NCBI GenBank assembly: GCA_002928735.1
Contig: PERL01000005.1
Span: 124,001 to 188,000 of the forward strand
Reading direction: 5' to 3'
Source of the DNA: Hyphomicrobium sp.
Lineage (GTDB): Bacteria > Pseudomonadota > Alphaproteobacteria > Rhizobiales > Hyphomicrobiaceae
DNA length: 64,000 bases
The translations under genes were made by a program, and so were the position numbers. Shown here in pieces: positions 34,709-43,813 of this stretch (within the stretch, counting starts at the first letter, position 1; the number at the start of each line of letters is the position of its first letter). The notes beneath the pieces are model-generated. The model worked only from the letters and a program-made list of their open reading frames with translations. It was not told the DNA's origin and did no database searches.

Positions 34709-35710
34709 TCACGGAAGCGGAGTTCTTGCAGTGGAAAAGTCGAATTCGGCCACGATGGGTGCGTGGGGGGAGCCGGGCTCCTGCCGCACGCGGCCGAATG
34801 TCAAAAGTTCATCGGGCACGGTTTCATTGTGCGCTTCTATCTCCCGAAAATATGCGAGCATCGGCCTACTGACGAGAATATGGTCTAGCATCTGAGCGCG
34901 CCCGTGATGGACGACGCTGAACCGCCGGTCAACGGCCAGAGATCGGTCAAGCACTACTAGCGCACGTTTGGCGAGAACCCCGTTCCCAGTGTCTTCTTCA
35001 GCACCAATGAGTATTTTGAGCGGTGTCTCGTGGTCCTCTGCGTTGAAGTCGCCGGCGGTGACGATGAACCGATCGCCATCCTCATCCATCAGTTTTTCGA
35101 TCAAGAGGCGTGTCTCCAAGGCCTGCGCCGTCCGCTTCCACGCCGCAACCGCATATCCTTCCGCCCAACCAGCGACGGACTTCCAGACAAGTGCACTTTC
35201 CTTCTGCCCGGAAATCGGTGCTGCGATCGGCGCCCGGAAGTGAACGTTGATAACGGTAAGAATTTGCCCTGCCGCAAACTCGATATCCGTGACAAGGATC
35301 GGCCGCTCGAAGGCGAGCTCCATTTGGAGAGCAGCGGTCGGGAGCGATGTGAGCGAACGATAGGAGAGAGGGGGCACAATCGCATTCCGGATGGACTGGG
35401 ATTTCAAGATCGGCCAACGGGTCAAGGTGACGAGGTTGTGCACGTCGGCGGGTCCCGCATCGTTCTGCGCCGTCGACACCGCGCGCGTGTAGCCCTGATA
35501 ACGCGTGCCTTCAAGAAGCTTGTCGAGCGCCAGCAGCGCGCGCGGGCCACCTGAAGGAAGGTGTTGTCCGTTGATTTCTTGCAGACACAGAACATCGGCC
35601 CTCAGCCGCTCCAGTTGCGGCCTTAGGATTGGGATGCGATCGTTTAGCGACACAGCTACCTTGGGCCGAATATCGAGACTATCAAGGTTGAAAGAGGCAA
35701 GACGCATCAC
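34709..35710 (-). CDS. Endonuclease/exonuclease/phosphatase (EEP) family protein
   Basis: 333 residues. The catalytic EEP motifs are complete: ASFNLDSLD (Asn), LCLQEING (Glu), NVHFRAP, TAGDFNAEDHE (Asp-x-Asn), MLDHILVSRP (Asp-His) and a final GSPHAPIVAEF (His). Metal-dependent phosphodiester or phosphomonoester hydrolysis is expected; the substrate may be DNA, a lipid or a sugar phosphate. There is no signal peptide. A truncated second copy of its first 65 residues lies at 39041-39262. Confidence 0.85.
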   Translation of the reverse strand: MMRLASFNLDSLDIRPKVAVSLNDRIPILRPQLERLRADVLCLQEINGQHLPSGGPRALLALDKLLEGTRYQGYTRAVSTAQNDAGPADVHNLVTLTRWPILKSQSIRNAIVPPLSYRSLTSLPTAALQMELAFERPILVTDIEFAAGQILTVINVHFRAPIAAPISGQKESALVWKSVAGWAEGYAVAAWKRTAQALETRLLIEKLMDEDGDRFIVTAGDFNAEDHETPLKILIGAEEDTGNGVLAKRALVVLDRSLAVDRRFSVVHHGRAQMLDHILVSRPMLAYFREIEAHNETVPDELLTFGRVRQEPGSPHAPIVAEFDFSTARTPLP

Positions 35711-35923
35711 TTTACGATCCCTGTGAGTGTGAGCCCACCCGGCACTTCTGGGCTGGCCGAGACATCAACGAGAGTGCGAAGGTTGCAGGACACTCTTCAT
35801 CGCGTATGCTGCCCGGCTCGATCGTTTAGGAGCTCATCTTCGCCTGTAGGAGCCTGTAGGCCGGAAGACGTCGAGTTTGATCAAGAACAGTTTCCACAAC
35901 AGCATTTCGAAAGTGGTTGAGAG

Positions 35924-36241
35924 ATGAAAATACCGGCATGGGCGTTAGCAGTGCAAATTCTTGTCATTTGTATCACCGGGCCCGCTCGCTCGGAAGAGAC
36001 CGGCGGCCAATCGATCCTCAAGGACAGATGCGGCCGGTGCCATGCCGTCACGCCGCAATCAAAAAGTCCGATTGGTCTGGCCCCCAATTTATGGGAGAAA
36101 CTTCGCTCCTATCCCTCGGATCGACTGGAACTTGAACTGGCTGAAGGTATAGGGTCGCGACATCCGGCAATGCCACAGATACAATTCTCATCCGAAGAAA
36201 TCGCTGAAGTGCAGAGCTATCTCGCTGATGAACGGAAGTAG
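35924..36241 (+). CDS. Small periplasmic cytochrome c
   Basis: 105 residues. A signal peptide (MKIPAWALAVQILVICITGPARSEE) is followed by the heme site DRCGRCH and a likely axial Met in HPAMPQIQFSSEEIAEVQSYL. It is a class I cytochrome c of minimum size. It lies back-to-back with the EEP gene and converges with another cytochrome gene of the same layout (36271-36609), so the pair may be paralogous. The electron partner is unknown. Confidence 0.88.
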   Translation: MKIPAWALAVQILVICITGPARSEETGGQSILKDRCGRCHAVTPQSKSPIGLAPNLWEKLRSYPSDRLELELAEGIGSRHPAMPQIQFSSEEIAEVQSYLADERK

Positions 36242-36270
36242 CCGCTGCGGTAACTCAGCAGGTGGTCTCA

Positions 36271-36609
36271 TCACTTCTTCTCCCTCAAAGACATGATGTA
36301 GGAGATGACATCCCGGAGTTCGCTGTTGGTGAATGAGACCTTTGGCATCTCGGGATGCGGGAAGATGATGGCTGACGCCAATCTCTCTCGGGATTGATCA
36401 ACGCGGTTGGCGATTGAGAAGAAGCTGGAAATATCAGACTTGGCGATGTTTCCTGGGCTCGCATCCACGATATGACATGTAGAGCAAAGGCTCTCAGACA
36501 GCTCCCTACCTCGACCTGGGTCAGCGACAACTGACTGAGCAATTGCGGGACTTGTCAAAACCGCCCCCATCGAAACCGCGGCCAGCCATTGTAACCATCT
36601 TCTCGGCAT
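36271..36609 (-). CDS. Small periplasmic cytochrome c
   Basis: 112 residues. Signal peptide MPRRWLQWLAAVSMGAVLTSPAIAQ, heme site SLCSTCH, and a Met ligand in HPEMPKVSFTNSELRDVISYIMSL. It shares the HPxMPxxxFxxxE pattern with the convergent cytochrome at 35924, suggesting an old duplication. It could accept electrons from a periplasmic dehydrogenase; no such partner adjoins it. Confidence 0.88.
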   Translation of the reverse strand: MPRRWLQWLAAVSMGAVLTSPAIAQSVVADPGRGRELSESLCSTCHIVDASPGNIAKSDISSFFSIANRVDQSRERLASAIIFPHPEMPKVSFTNSELRDVISYIMSLREKK

Positions 36610-36638
36610 TGATCATTCTCCTTGGCGGTTAGAGCCTG

Positions 36639-36740
36639 CTACTTGTTGGACTCAGCCGAAACTGTTTGAGCAAGTCCTGCACGTGAGACAATGGCCGTCA
36701 TCAAGACCGCGATCAACCGTTGGCTCCACCTTCTAGTCAT
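36639..36740 (-). CDS. Tiny exported peptide or remnant of a cytochrome gene
   Basis: 33 codons: MTRRWSQRLIAVLMTAIVSR then AGLAQTVSAESNK. The N-terminal MxRRW...A..M pattern resembles the signal peptide of the cytochrome gene just downstream (MPRRWLQWLAAVSMGAVL). It ends soon after the predicted cleavage site. It is more likely a broken third paralogue than a functional peptide. GGAG lies about 10 bp upstream. Confidence 0.35.
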   Translation of the reverse strand: MTRRWSQRLIAVLMTAIVSRAGLAQTVSAESNK

Positions 36741-37316
36741 TGATACTGCTCCAGTGACTAAACGTGGCAGAACACTTGCTCTGCTCTATTGAGGTCAGAG
36801 GTGACAAGCGGCCATCGCCGCCGAGATCCATAAAAGTGGGGCTGTTGCGATGTACACGGCGCATGTTTTCGTGATCTGAGAGTTCGCAACATGAGTGTTG
36901 AGCACCGGCACGATGGGAGCGCAGGGCCACGATCGAGGTAGCCGCCTCGACTCGCAAGGGTCTGCTCGGACTACAGAAGCGGTAACGCCGCGCATCGACG
37001 CCGCTCTTCATTCGAGCGGCCAGCATGGTTTGCATTGCTGAGGTCCGCGTCGGGCCAGGAGCCGACGCGTGTCTGCCCCGCGTCCACAGCGGCTAATGGT
37101 AGGCGAACAGACACGTAAGATTAATTTGTCCGCTGTTTCCAGCCTGCCTTGTAGGTAACCAGCGGATGACAAGCAGATCCATTCAATGTTCGAGTTTGCG
37201 CTGCCAAACTCTCTTCTTTGAACCCGTACCTTAAATCACAATTATGCTGTAGCGTGCTGAAGTCACCGCATGTAATTAGAGTTACCTCTATTGTTTCATT
37301 TAGAGAGTGACAGATT
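36741..37316. other. About 580 bp with no supported gene
   Basis: No gene-like frame. A stretch at 36886-36925 resembles 48111-48150 (GCAACATGRGTGTTGAG and flanks), hinting at a decayed repeated segment. The end should hold the promoter of the DUF1254 gene. Confidence 0.5.
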
Positions 37317-38828
37317 ATGTCCAGTCCGGCGCTCAGAGTTCTATCCTCGATGTCATTTCTGGTTCTAATGGCACTTCCCGCCGTTGCCCAGTCGCCCAAG
37401 TTTAAGGCCAATCCCCCAACTTCGATCCTTACGCCCGACACGGTGGAAACCAGCGTCGGCACGCTCCGCTTCAAGGACGGCGCGCCGGACGAGAAGACTG
37501 CGCAGCTCGCCTTCAACCAGCTCGACCTCGCCCGAGGCATCGAGACGTTCTTGAAGGGTATGCCCGCCACCTCCGTCTGGGCTGCCTGCAATGGCCTCGC
37601 GAGCGCGGGCATCAAAGAGAACGAGGGCGTAGGCCTCACCGAGGACCTGATGGACGCCAGGAGCTTGTTTCTGACGCCCAACACGACAACACCTTACGGC
37701 TTTGCCTGCATGAACCTTGCAACGGGCCCCATGGTGCTGGAAATCCCGCCCGGCATCCTAGGTCCTGTGGATGACGCCTACTTCCGCTGGGTCGTCGACC
37801 TCGGCCTCACCGGACCCGACCAAGGACGCGGCGGGCGCTACCTGTTCCTGCCGCCGGGCTATGACGGCCCCGTGCCGAGCATGGGTTTCCATGTGGTACG
37901 GCCGAAGACCAACCGCTTGCTGATGTTCTTCCGCGCCTTCGTCAAGGACGGCGACCTCAAGGGCGCCATCAACAACGTGAAGGCCAATACCAAGCTCTAT
38001 CCGCTGGCCGATTTCGGAAAGCCGGTGACGACCACCTTCGTCAACACCTCCGGCAAGCAGTTCAACACCGTTAGCGGGAATACCTTTGAGTTCTTCAACG
38101 AATTGAACAACACGGTTCAGAATGAGCCGGCCGATTTCGTCGAGCCTGAGACGGTGGGGCTGTTCGCCTCCGTCGGCATCCGCAAGGGCAAGCCCTTTGA
38201 GCCGGATGCGCGCATGACGAAGATCTTGACCGATGCGGTGGCACTCGGCAATGCCGCGGCGCGCTCCTTCCTATGGGCGCCGCGAGACAAGCGCGTCTTC
38301 CTCTATCCCGACCGCCAATGGCTGACCCCCTTTGTCGGCGGCAGCTACCTGTTCATGGACGGCGCCGAACTGATGCTCGACGTGCGCGCAATGTTCTTCT
38401 ACTACGCAACCGGCATCACGCCCGCGATGGCGGATGCGAAGCCCGGCACCGGTTCGGCTTATGCCGGGGCTTTCCGCGACAAGAACGGCAACTATCTCGA
38501 CGGGTCGAAGACCTACAAGATCACCCTCCCAGGGCCGATCCCGATGAACAATTTCTGGTCCTTTACAGTCTACTCCAATCAGACGCGCTCCCTGCTGGAG
38601 ACAGACCAGAAGCTCGCAGGACTCGACAGCAACTCGAAGGACCTCAAGATGAATTCCGACGGCTCGGCCACCATCTGGTTCGGCCCAAAGTCGCCCGAAG
38701 GCTATCAGGGGAACTGGGTGCAGACGACGCCTGGCAAGGGTTGGAACGTGCTGCTTCGCCTGTATGGCCCGCTCGAACCGTGGTTCGACAAGAGCTGGAA
38801 ACCGGGCGACTTCGAGGAGGTAAACTAA
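37317..38828 (+). CDS. Exported DUF1254/DUF1214 protein
   Basis: 503 residues. The signal peptide ends near LPAVAQS. The DUF1254 part is about residues 60-190 (AFNQLDLARGIETFLKGMP; LFLTPNTTTPYGFACMNLATGPMVLEIPPGILGPVDDAYFRWVVDLG). The DUF1214 part is at the C-terminus (KITLPGPIPMNNFWSFTVYSNQTRSLLETDQ; STIWFGPKSPEG-like ATIWFGPKSPEG). The domain pair forms a two-part periplasmic beta-fold of unknown function. A second DUF1254 protein lies at 41321-42718. Confidence 0.9.
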   Translation: MSSPALRVLSSMSFLVLMALPAVAQSPKFKANPPTSILTPDTVETSVGTLRFKDGAPDEKTAQLAFNQLDLARGIETFLKGMPATSVWAACNGLASAGIKENEGVGLTEDLMDARSLFLTPNTTTPYGFACMNLATGPMVLEIPPGILGPVDDAYFRWVVDLGLTGPDQGRGGRYLFLPPGYDGPVPSMGFHVVRPKTNRLLMFFRAFVKDGDLKGAINNVKANTKLYPLADFGKPVTTTFVNTSGKQFNTVSGNTFEFFNELNNTVQNEPADFVEPETVGLFASVGIRKGKPFEPDARMTKILTDAVALGNAAARSFLWAPRDKRVFLYPDRQWLTPFVGGSYLFMDGAELMLDVRAMFFYYATGITPAMADAKPGTGSAYAGAFRDKNGNYLDGSKTYKITLPGPIPMNNFWSFTVYSNQTRSLLETDQKLAGLDSNSKDLKMNSDGSATIWFGPKSPEGYQGNWVQTTPGKGWNVLLRLYGPLEPWFDKSWKPGDFEEVN

Positions 38829-39040
38829 AACGGCAGCCTTGAAGGGAAGTGCCAACCTGCAAGGGTAGCTGGGAAACTGCTCGCCGTGATGGTGAGAACT
38901 AGCCAGAAGCAGATATGCGGCGTCAACGAGCGGAGAGCTGCTTGGGGTCATTCACGTCGCCTCTGAAGAAGGCGACGGAGACTGTGCAGAGATAGCGGAC
39001 GTCGGTTATGTAGCTTGGCGCGCGAACGACCCGCCTGCAC

Positions 39041-39262
39041 TCACGTCCGTTCAACAATCGGAAGTTGCAGCTTGTCGAGTGCGAGAAGCGTGCGAGGACC
39101 GCCCCCAGGTAAATGTTGTCCATTGATTTCCTGAAGGCACAGGACATCTGCCCTAAGCCGCTCCAGCTGAGGTCGCAAGATCCGGATGCGATCGTCGAGC
39201 GATATGTCTGATTTTGTCAGCATATCCAAACTGTCGACGTTGAAGGTCGCAATGCGCATCAC
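39041..39262 (-). pseudogene. Truncated copy of the EEP-family gene
   Basis: The first 65 or so residues (MMRIATFNVDSLDMLTKSDI, then DRIRILRPQLERLRADVLCLQEINGQHLPGGGPRTLLALDKL) closely match the intact EEP protein at 34709-35710. The frame then ends after a few unrelated residues (QLPIVERT). The later catalytic motifs are missing. It is a broken duplicate within the same island. Confidence 0.85.
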
Positions 39263-39438
39263 GTCTTTTCGATCTCCGCTGGATTTCGCTCTGTGCCTAG
39301 GAGATCAGCCGGTAGGAGGCATGGCAGCTGATGCAGTTGCTCGCCTACGGCGTTTTGAAGACTGTTCCGACTGCGGGTATCGAAAGGAGCAGGTCCTGTT
39401 TCGTCGTTATCTTTGCGCTTCCAATCTAAAGATGTTGG

Positions 39439-41304
39439 TCAGTACGGATAGGTCGGGGTCTTGCTGAGCGCGGCCACCAGTTTATCCCGGTCAAGAAAAT
39501 CGCTTTGATCGAAAGCCTGCCCGAAGTCGGGCAGAACGCCGCCGGGAAGCGGCGCGGTCCCTAGTACGAAATCGGCAAGTTCATCGGGTGTCGCAGAGAC
39601 ATGGATCGGACCCGGTTCCGTGGCCGCCGAGCGGATCAGTACGCCGTTGCGCAACTGGACTTGGTGGATGGCCGTATCGCCCTCGACCGAAAGCGTGAAG
39701 GCGACGCGCCTGTCGCCAGCCGCCCGCGGATCGACGAGAAAGGCCAGATAGTCGAGCACCTGGGCCGGCGACGCCGACTTGAGCAACTGGCGCCGCGGCG
39801 TGCCAAGTACGCGCCGCAGAAGGTCGATTGTGACTGGCTGGCCTTCGAACATCATGGCGCCTTCGAGCTGGAGCGCCTCGGTGATGTAGAAGCCGCGGGC
39901 GTTGGCTGAGGTCGTGCGCTGGCCCAGCGACCGCGCAGCTACGATCCTCGCCGCGCGGGCGGCCTGATCGTCCGGATCGAGCGCGAGCAGCAATGAGGTT
40001 TGCTTCAGCCCCCAACGCCAGTTGTCTATGCCGCCCTCTGCCACTGCTTTTGCCGCGTCGTCGCGAACGGCGTCCACGCCCCCCATCGCGGCCACTAGGC
40101 GGGCCGCCTCCTGACGTTCCGATAGAGGGTTGATGTCATAGACATCCCAGCCGAACCAACCGCGCCGGTTGTTCCAAACCGCGCGCACGTGGCTTTCGAC
40201 CTGCCCGTAAAGCTCCGCCCCGCCGCGCAGGCTGGGCGACATGGTGATTGCCTCGGCGGCCTGCCGCGCATCGTATCCCTGCGCAATCAGCCGGATCGTC
40301 TGGTCCCAGATCTGCTTCAATTGGTCGACGTTGCGTTCGATCGCCGCCCGGATCGCCGCGCCCCCGAGAACGGGCATGTTGTGAATATCGAGCAGCACCT
40401 CCGCGTCCTTGCTTTCCAGCCAACGAGCGTCCTCGATCATCACGGTCGGGTCGCGGAACGTGTTGCCGCGCAGGGTGAAGATGTTGAAGATAACGGGGGT
40501 CACCATGAAGTTCGTGACGAGAAGCTTTCGCCCCGGAAACCAAAAGCCGACGCTGTCTGTAGTGTCAGAGCGGTTTGGGGCCACCTCGACCTCTTCACCA
40601 GCGATCGTCAGACGCACGATCTGCCCGTCAGGGAAGGTGTTGCGGGGAGGCTGGTAGCTGCTTTCGCCGCTCAGCTTCTCCGGCCCGAAACCCAGCACGT
40701 TTGGAAAGGCGTCGGGACCGGTTCGCGGGTGCAGGATGCCGAACTGGGCGATGGCCCGCGACTGGGCGACGCCGATGAAGGGCGAGAGCCCCGATTCGAC
40801 CGCACGGTTCGCGTCGAGGAGAACGTGGCCCCAGGTCTGGGTCCCCTCGTCAAGGAAGGCGCCCTGGCCGTTGGCATAGTGCCAGTGTGTCATCAGAATT
40901 GCGGCGACGCGGATGGGCTTGCCGAGGTTTTCCTCTAGCTGCGCCCGCATTTCCGCTGCGGCCTGCATGGTGTCGCCGGTATCGATGATAATCCAGCCCT
41001 CGGGGGCGTCGATGGCCATGGCGTGCCCGATCCCCCAGCCCCGCATCTGATAGACGCCGGGGGCGACCTCGACGACGACCTTGCTTTTTGCGCCCATTCG
41101 CTCGCTGACGGTCAGCGTATCAGCGGCGGCGACGACACCGCCCGGACCTTCGGCCGGCTGATCGACCAGCGACTGGCTGCGCCAGTGCGGCCCCGAAGTC
41201 GCCACTGCTTGCGCGCGAACTGGCGTGGACAGCGCAGCCGGGCCGGCAGCCAGAAGCGCGCCGGCTATTGGTACCGCCGATAGGAAATCGCGACGTGTCG
41301 TCAT
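39439..41304 (-). CDS. Alkyl-sulfatase-like MBL-fold protein with degenerate metal motif
   Basis: 621 residues with a Tat-like signal peptide (MTTRRDFLSAVPIAGALLAA). The order is MBL domain, alkyl-sulfatase dimerisation domain (GWFGWDVYDINPLSERQEAARLVAAMGG) and SCP2-like C-terminal domain (RRQLLKSASPAQVLDYLAFLVDPRAAGDRRVAFTL). This is the architecture of SdsA1-type alkyl sulfatases. The key motif THSHxDHxGG is THWHYANGQG here, so the Asp and third His of HxHxDH are lost. Metal binding may be altered or absent. It lies between two DUF1254 genes, 17 bp from the downstream one. Confidence 0.85.
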   Translation of the reverse strand: MTTRRDFLSAVPIAGALLAAGPAALSTPVRAQAVATSGPHWRSQSLVDQPAEGPGGVVAAADTLTVSERMGAKSKVVVEVAPGVYQMRGWGIGHAMAIDAPEGWIIIDTGDTMQAAAEMRAQLEENLGKPIRVAAILMTHWHYANGQGAFLDEGTQTWGHVLLDANRAVESGLSPFIGVAQSRAIAQFGILHPRTGPDAFPNVLGFGPEKLSGESSYQPPRNTFPDGQIVRLTIAGEEVEVAPNRSDTTDSVGFWFPGRKLLVTNFMVTPVIFNIFTLRGNTFRDPTVMIEDARWLESKDAEVLLDIHNMPVLGGAAIRAAIERNVDQLKQIWDQTIRLIAQGYDARQAAEAITMSPSLRGGAELYGQVESHVRAVWNNRRGWFGWDVYDINPLSERQEAARLVAAMGGVDAVRDDAAKAVAEGGIDNWRWGLKQTSLLLALDPDDQAARAARIVAARSLGQRTTSANARGFYITEALQLEGAMMFEGQPVTIDLLRRVLGTPRRQLLKSASPAQVLDYLAFLVDPRAAGDRRVAFTLSVEGDTAIHQVQLRNGVLIRSAATEPGPIHVSATPDELADFVLGTAPLPGGVLPDFGQAFDQSDFLDRDKLVAALSKTPTYPY

Positions 41305-41320
41305 CGACGGTTCTCCCCAG

Positions 41321-42718
41321 TTAACGCTTTGTCACCGGCGGCGGCAGCCAGTCACCGGTTAGTATTGCCGATTTAGGCGAGTAGTGCCGGATGAGCAGGT
41401 AGAATGGTCCTTTGGGCGCCGGCAGCCAGTTCGTCCGCTCCTGTGGATCGCTCGGCTCGTCAGCTTGAAGAAAGATCTCAATCGATCCGTCCTTGCCGAC
41501 CACCGTGCCATCCGTGCGATTGCCGACCGAGTAGCGGTTGATTGCGTTGGGCACGAAGATCTGCGTCTCCGTCGAGTACATCGTCAGCGACCAGAAAGCG
41601 TTGACCGGCGGCTGCTCTTGGAACCGGATGACATATCGATTGCGCCCATCCAGCGGCGAGCCGCTGCCGTCGAGAAAGGCGACGTCGTAGGTGCTGACAT
41701 CCTTGGGATTCCAAAGAAGCCCAAGCATCGCGCCAGCGGCCGCCACCATCGGTTCTCCGCTCATGCGCTTGTCGAGACGTACGATTTGCCAGTTGTTGAT
41801 GATCGGTACGACGCGGGGCATGCGGTCCGTGATTGCTTTGTGCGCGTCCGTTGCCGCCCGTTCAAGTCCGCGCTGCGTCTGGGGCGAAAGGATCTCCCAG
41901 TCGAACTTTGTTGCGGGGTGCATCCCGATCTCGCGCAGCCATCCGGCCATCGCTTCGTCCACTGGGTGGCCGAAGCGCGGGGAAAGACGCAGCAGGGTGT
42001 TCAACGTCGTGAAGTACTCTTTTGCATTGGTCAGTTCGTTGCGGGTAAAGCGCGGGAAGTCGGCGGAATCGGGCTTCGGTCGCATCACTCCGGCGGCGCC
42101 CCACTGGCTGAGAGGAATGAAACGGACCTGCTTCTGCACCTCAAGGGCGCCCGGCAGATCGGTGTCGCCGTTGACGGCGAAGCGGGGCAGCATCCAGCCG
42201 AGCGGCGTGCCCATGTCGACCCGCTCCACGCCTCCGGGCAAAACGCCCTGCCAGCCCGGTGCGCATAGCGCAAAGGCGCCGCCACGTGCGCCGACGGTGT
42301 CCCACGATAGGTTGGCGTCGAAGTCGTGCCGTATGTCGCTGATGGGGAACCAGTACTGTCTGGTCGTTGGCGGAATGACGAGGATCATCGGCTCCTTGCG
42401 GAGGTCGAAGAACATCCGCGAATAAATCGTGTCCTCGTTCGGCGTGACGACCCAGTCGTCCTTGCTCGTTATTAGGCGCTCGAAATTGAAGAACTCGTTG
42501 ACCGTTCGGTCATGACCGCGATTGGGATCAAACGACGTTTCCCATAGCGTCTGGTAGAGGTCCATCATCGGAAAGCCGTAGATGTAGGTCTGCACGCCGA
42601 TATTGTAGGCGAGTGTCTCATCCTGCGCAGGTTCGGTCGCTCGCGCGGGCGCTGACGCAGAACTCGCAAGCACGACGTAAATAAATATCGATAATGCGCA
42701 CTTGCGCACTATCGTCAT
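41321..42718 (-). CDS. Exported DUF1254/DUF1214 protein
   Basis: 465 residues from ATG 42718, which gives a signal peptide (VRKCALSIFIYVVLASSASAPARA); the longer open frame upstream lacks one. DUF1254 region: NIGVQTYIYGFPMMDLYQTLWETSFDPNRGHDRTVNEF, ending in TPNEDTIYSRMFFDLRKEPMILVIPP. DUF1214 region: YVIRFQEQPPVNAFWSLTMYSTETQIFVPNAINRY. It is only distantly similar to the other DUF1254 protein. It directly precedes the MBL gene, so the two are likely co-transcribed. Confidence 0.9.
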   Translation of the reverse strand: MTIVRKCALSIFIYVVLASSASAPARATEPAQDETLAYNIGVQTYIYGFPMMDLYQTLWETSFDPNRGHDRTVNEFFNFERLITSKDDWVVTPNEDTIYSRMFFDLRKEPMILVIPPTTRQYWFPISDIRHDFDANLSWDTVGARGGAFALCAPGWQGVLPGGVERVDMGTPLGWMLPRFAVNGDTDLPGALEVQKQVRFIPLSQWGAAGVMRPKPDSADFPRFTRNELTNAKEYFTTLNTLLRLSPRFGHPVDEAMAGWLREIGMHPATKFDWEILSPQTQRGLERAATDAHKAITDRMPRVVPIINNWQIVRLDKRMSGEPMVAAAGAMLGLLWNPKDVSTYDVAFLDGSGSPLDGRNRYVIRFQEQPPVNAFWSLTMYSTETQIFVPNAINRYSVGNRTDGTVVGKDGSIEIFLQADEPSDPQERTNWLPAPKGPFYLLIRHYSPKSAILTGDWLPPPVTKR

Positions 42719-42940
42719 GACTGAAAAATGGCGACGAAAAATGTCATTAGCAAAAACGTCAGCGCACTCGCGGCGGCATAGCATGAGGCGCTCCAAAATC
42801 AAGACACGCAGACAATTGCAATAATAGAGGCGTGCAGCCCAAACTCGCATCCTTCGATCGCGACTGACATCGGGTGCCGACAGCCCAATTGCATCATTAA
42901 AGACAGCGACCTCTTTCGAAGTCGCCGCCATTGTGTCGGC

Positions 42941-43177
42941 TTACTTGCAGGTGCAGTCGACATCGCGTGCGCCTTGTGCACCGCCGACGCACGTCGCGGT
43001 CTTGCCTTCCGGGCAAGTTACAGAACAGGATTGAAGTCGATCTGCGCTATTTGCCGAGCAGGATCGAGCTGACGCGGCAGGGGCCGGTTTTGTGACGTTT
43101 TCGGCAGCAAAGGAAGGTGAGATGCTGAACGCGAGGGCGGCAGCAGCGACTGCGAGAAGCGGTTTTGTATTGCGCAT
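42941..43177 (-). CDS. Small exported cysteine-rich protein
   Basis: 78 residues from ATG 43177, chosen because AAGGAG is 8 bp upstream. The signal peptide is MRNTKPLLAVAAAALAFSIS, cleaved near SFAAE. The mature part has six Cys (ARSCSAN, LQSCSVTCPEG, TATCVGG, VDCTCK), probably three disulfides. I do not recognise a family. It has a good ribosome site and stands alone between DUF1254 and the ligase region. Confidence 0.7.
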   Translation of the reverse strand: MRNTKPLLAVAAAALAFSISPSFAAENVTKPAPAASARSCSANSADRLQSCSVTCPEGKTATCVGGAQGARDVDCTCK

Positions 43178-43813
43178 GGCTTTCTCCTTAGGTTCTTTTT
43201 TGTGCTCACGCCTCATTCAAGAGTTCTCGTGATTTTCGGCAGTATGTGCGACGAACCGTTTCGCCAATCGAATTGGCGCAAGCAAATATGATGGTCAGCA
43301 AACAGAACAATAGACGACAAAACTGAACGCGATTCGGATCAGGGAAATTCGACCTGATTTAAACTGGCAGGCGATTTTTCGAGGAAGAAAATTTTCGATA
43401 AGAAGCTGTATGTATTTGTTTCTGGAAATTTGCGACGGACACAGCGCTATAGCCATATACGAAGCACTCAGATTGACAGCCCACCTCGAGATGTTCGACA
43501 AGATCCGCCCGGCTAGCATGCTTTTGCAGGTTACGCCAAGGCTGCGTCCCCGGCGAAAGGTGGAGATCGAGGCAGATTCTCCCACCCACTTCGAGAAATT
43601 TTGAATGTCAGCGTGACTCGTCTGCTTGGGGTGCGGCTGGATTTGATGCCGTTGTAAGGCGATAAGCGGACGTTGCGTCGCGACGGCGAAGCTCCGGGCT
43701 CGGAGCACCATTTCTTTCCGGGCGTCACGTTGGACGAATAGCGGACGCTAGCTGTCGGGCGCGATCGGCAAATTGCTGCCCTTAAGCGTTTCAAAAGCGG
43801 CCGACAAGTACAA
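43178..43813. other. About 630 bp with no supported gene
   Basis: Only short frames without ribosome sites. A plus-strand stretch near 43677-43740 reads RRDGEAPGSEHHFFPGVTLDE before a stop, possibly a gene remnant, but I could not assign it. Confidence 0.45.
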
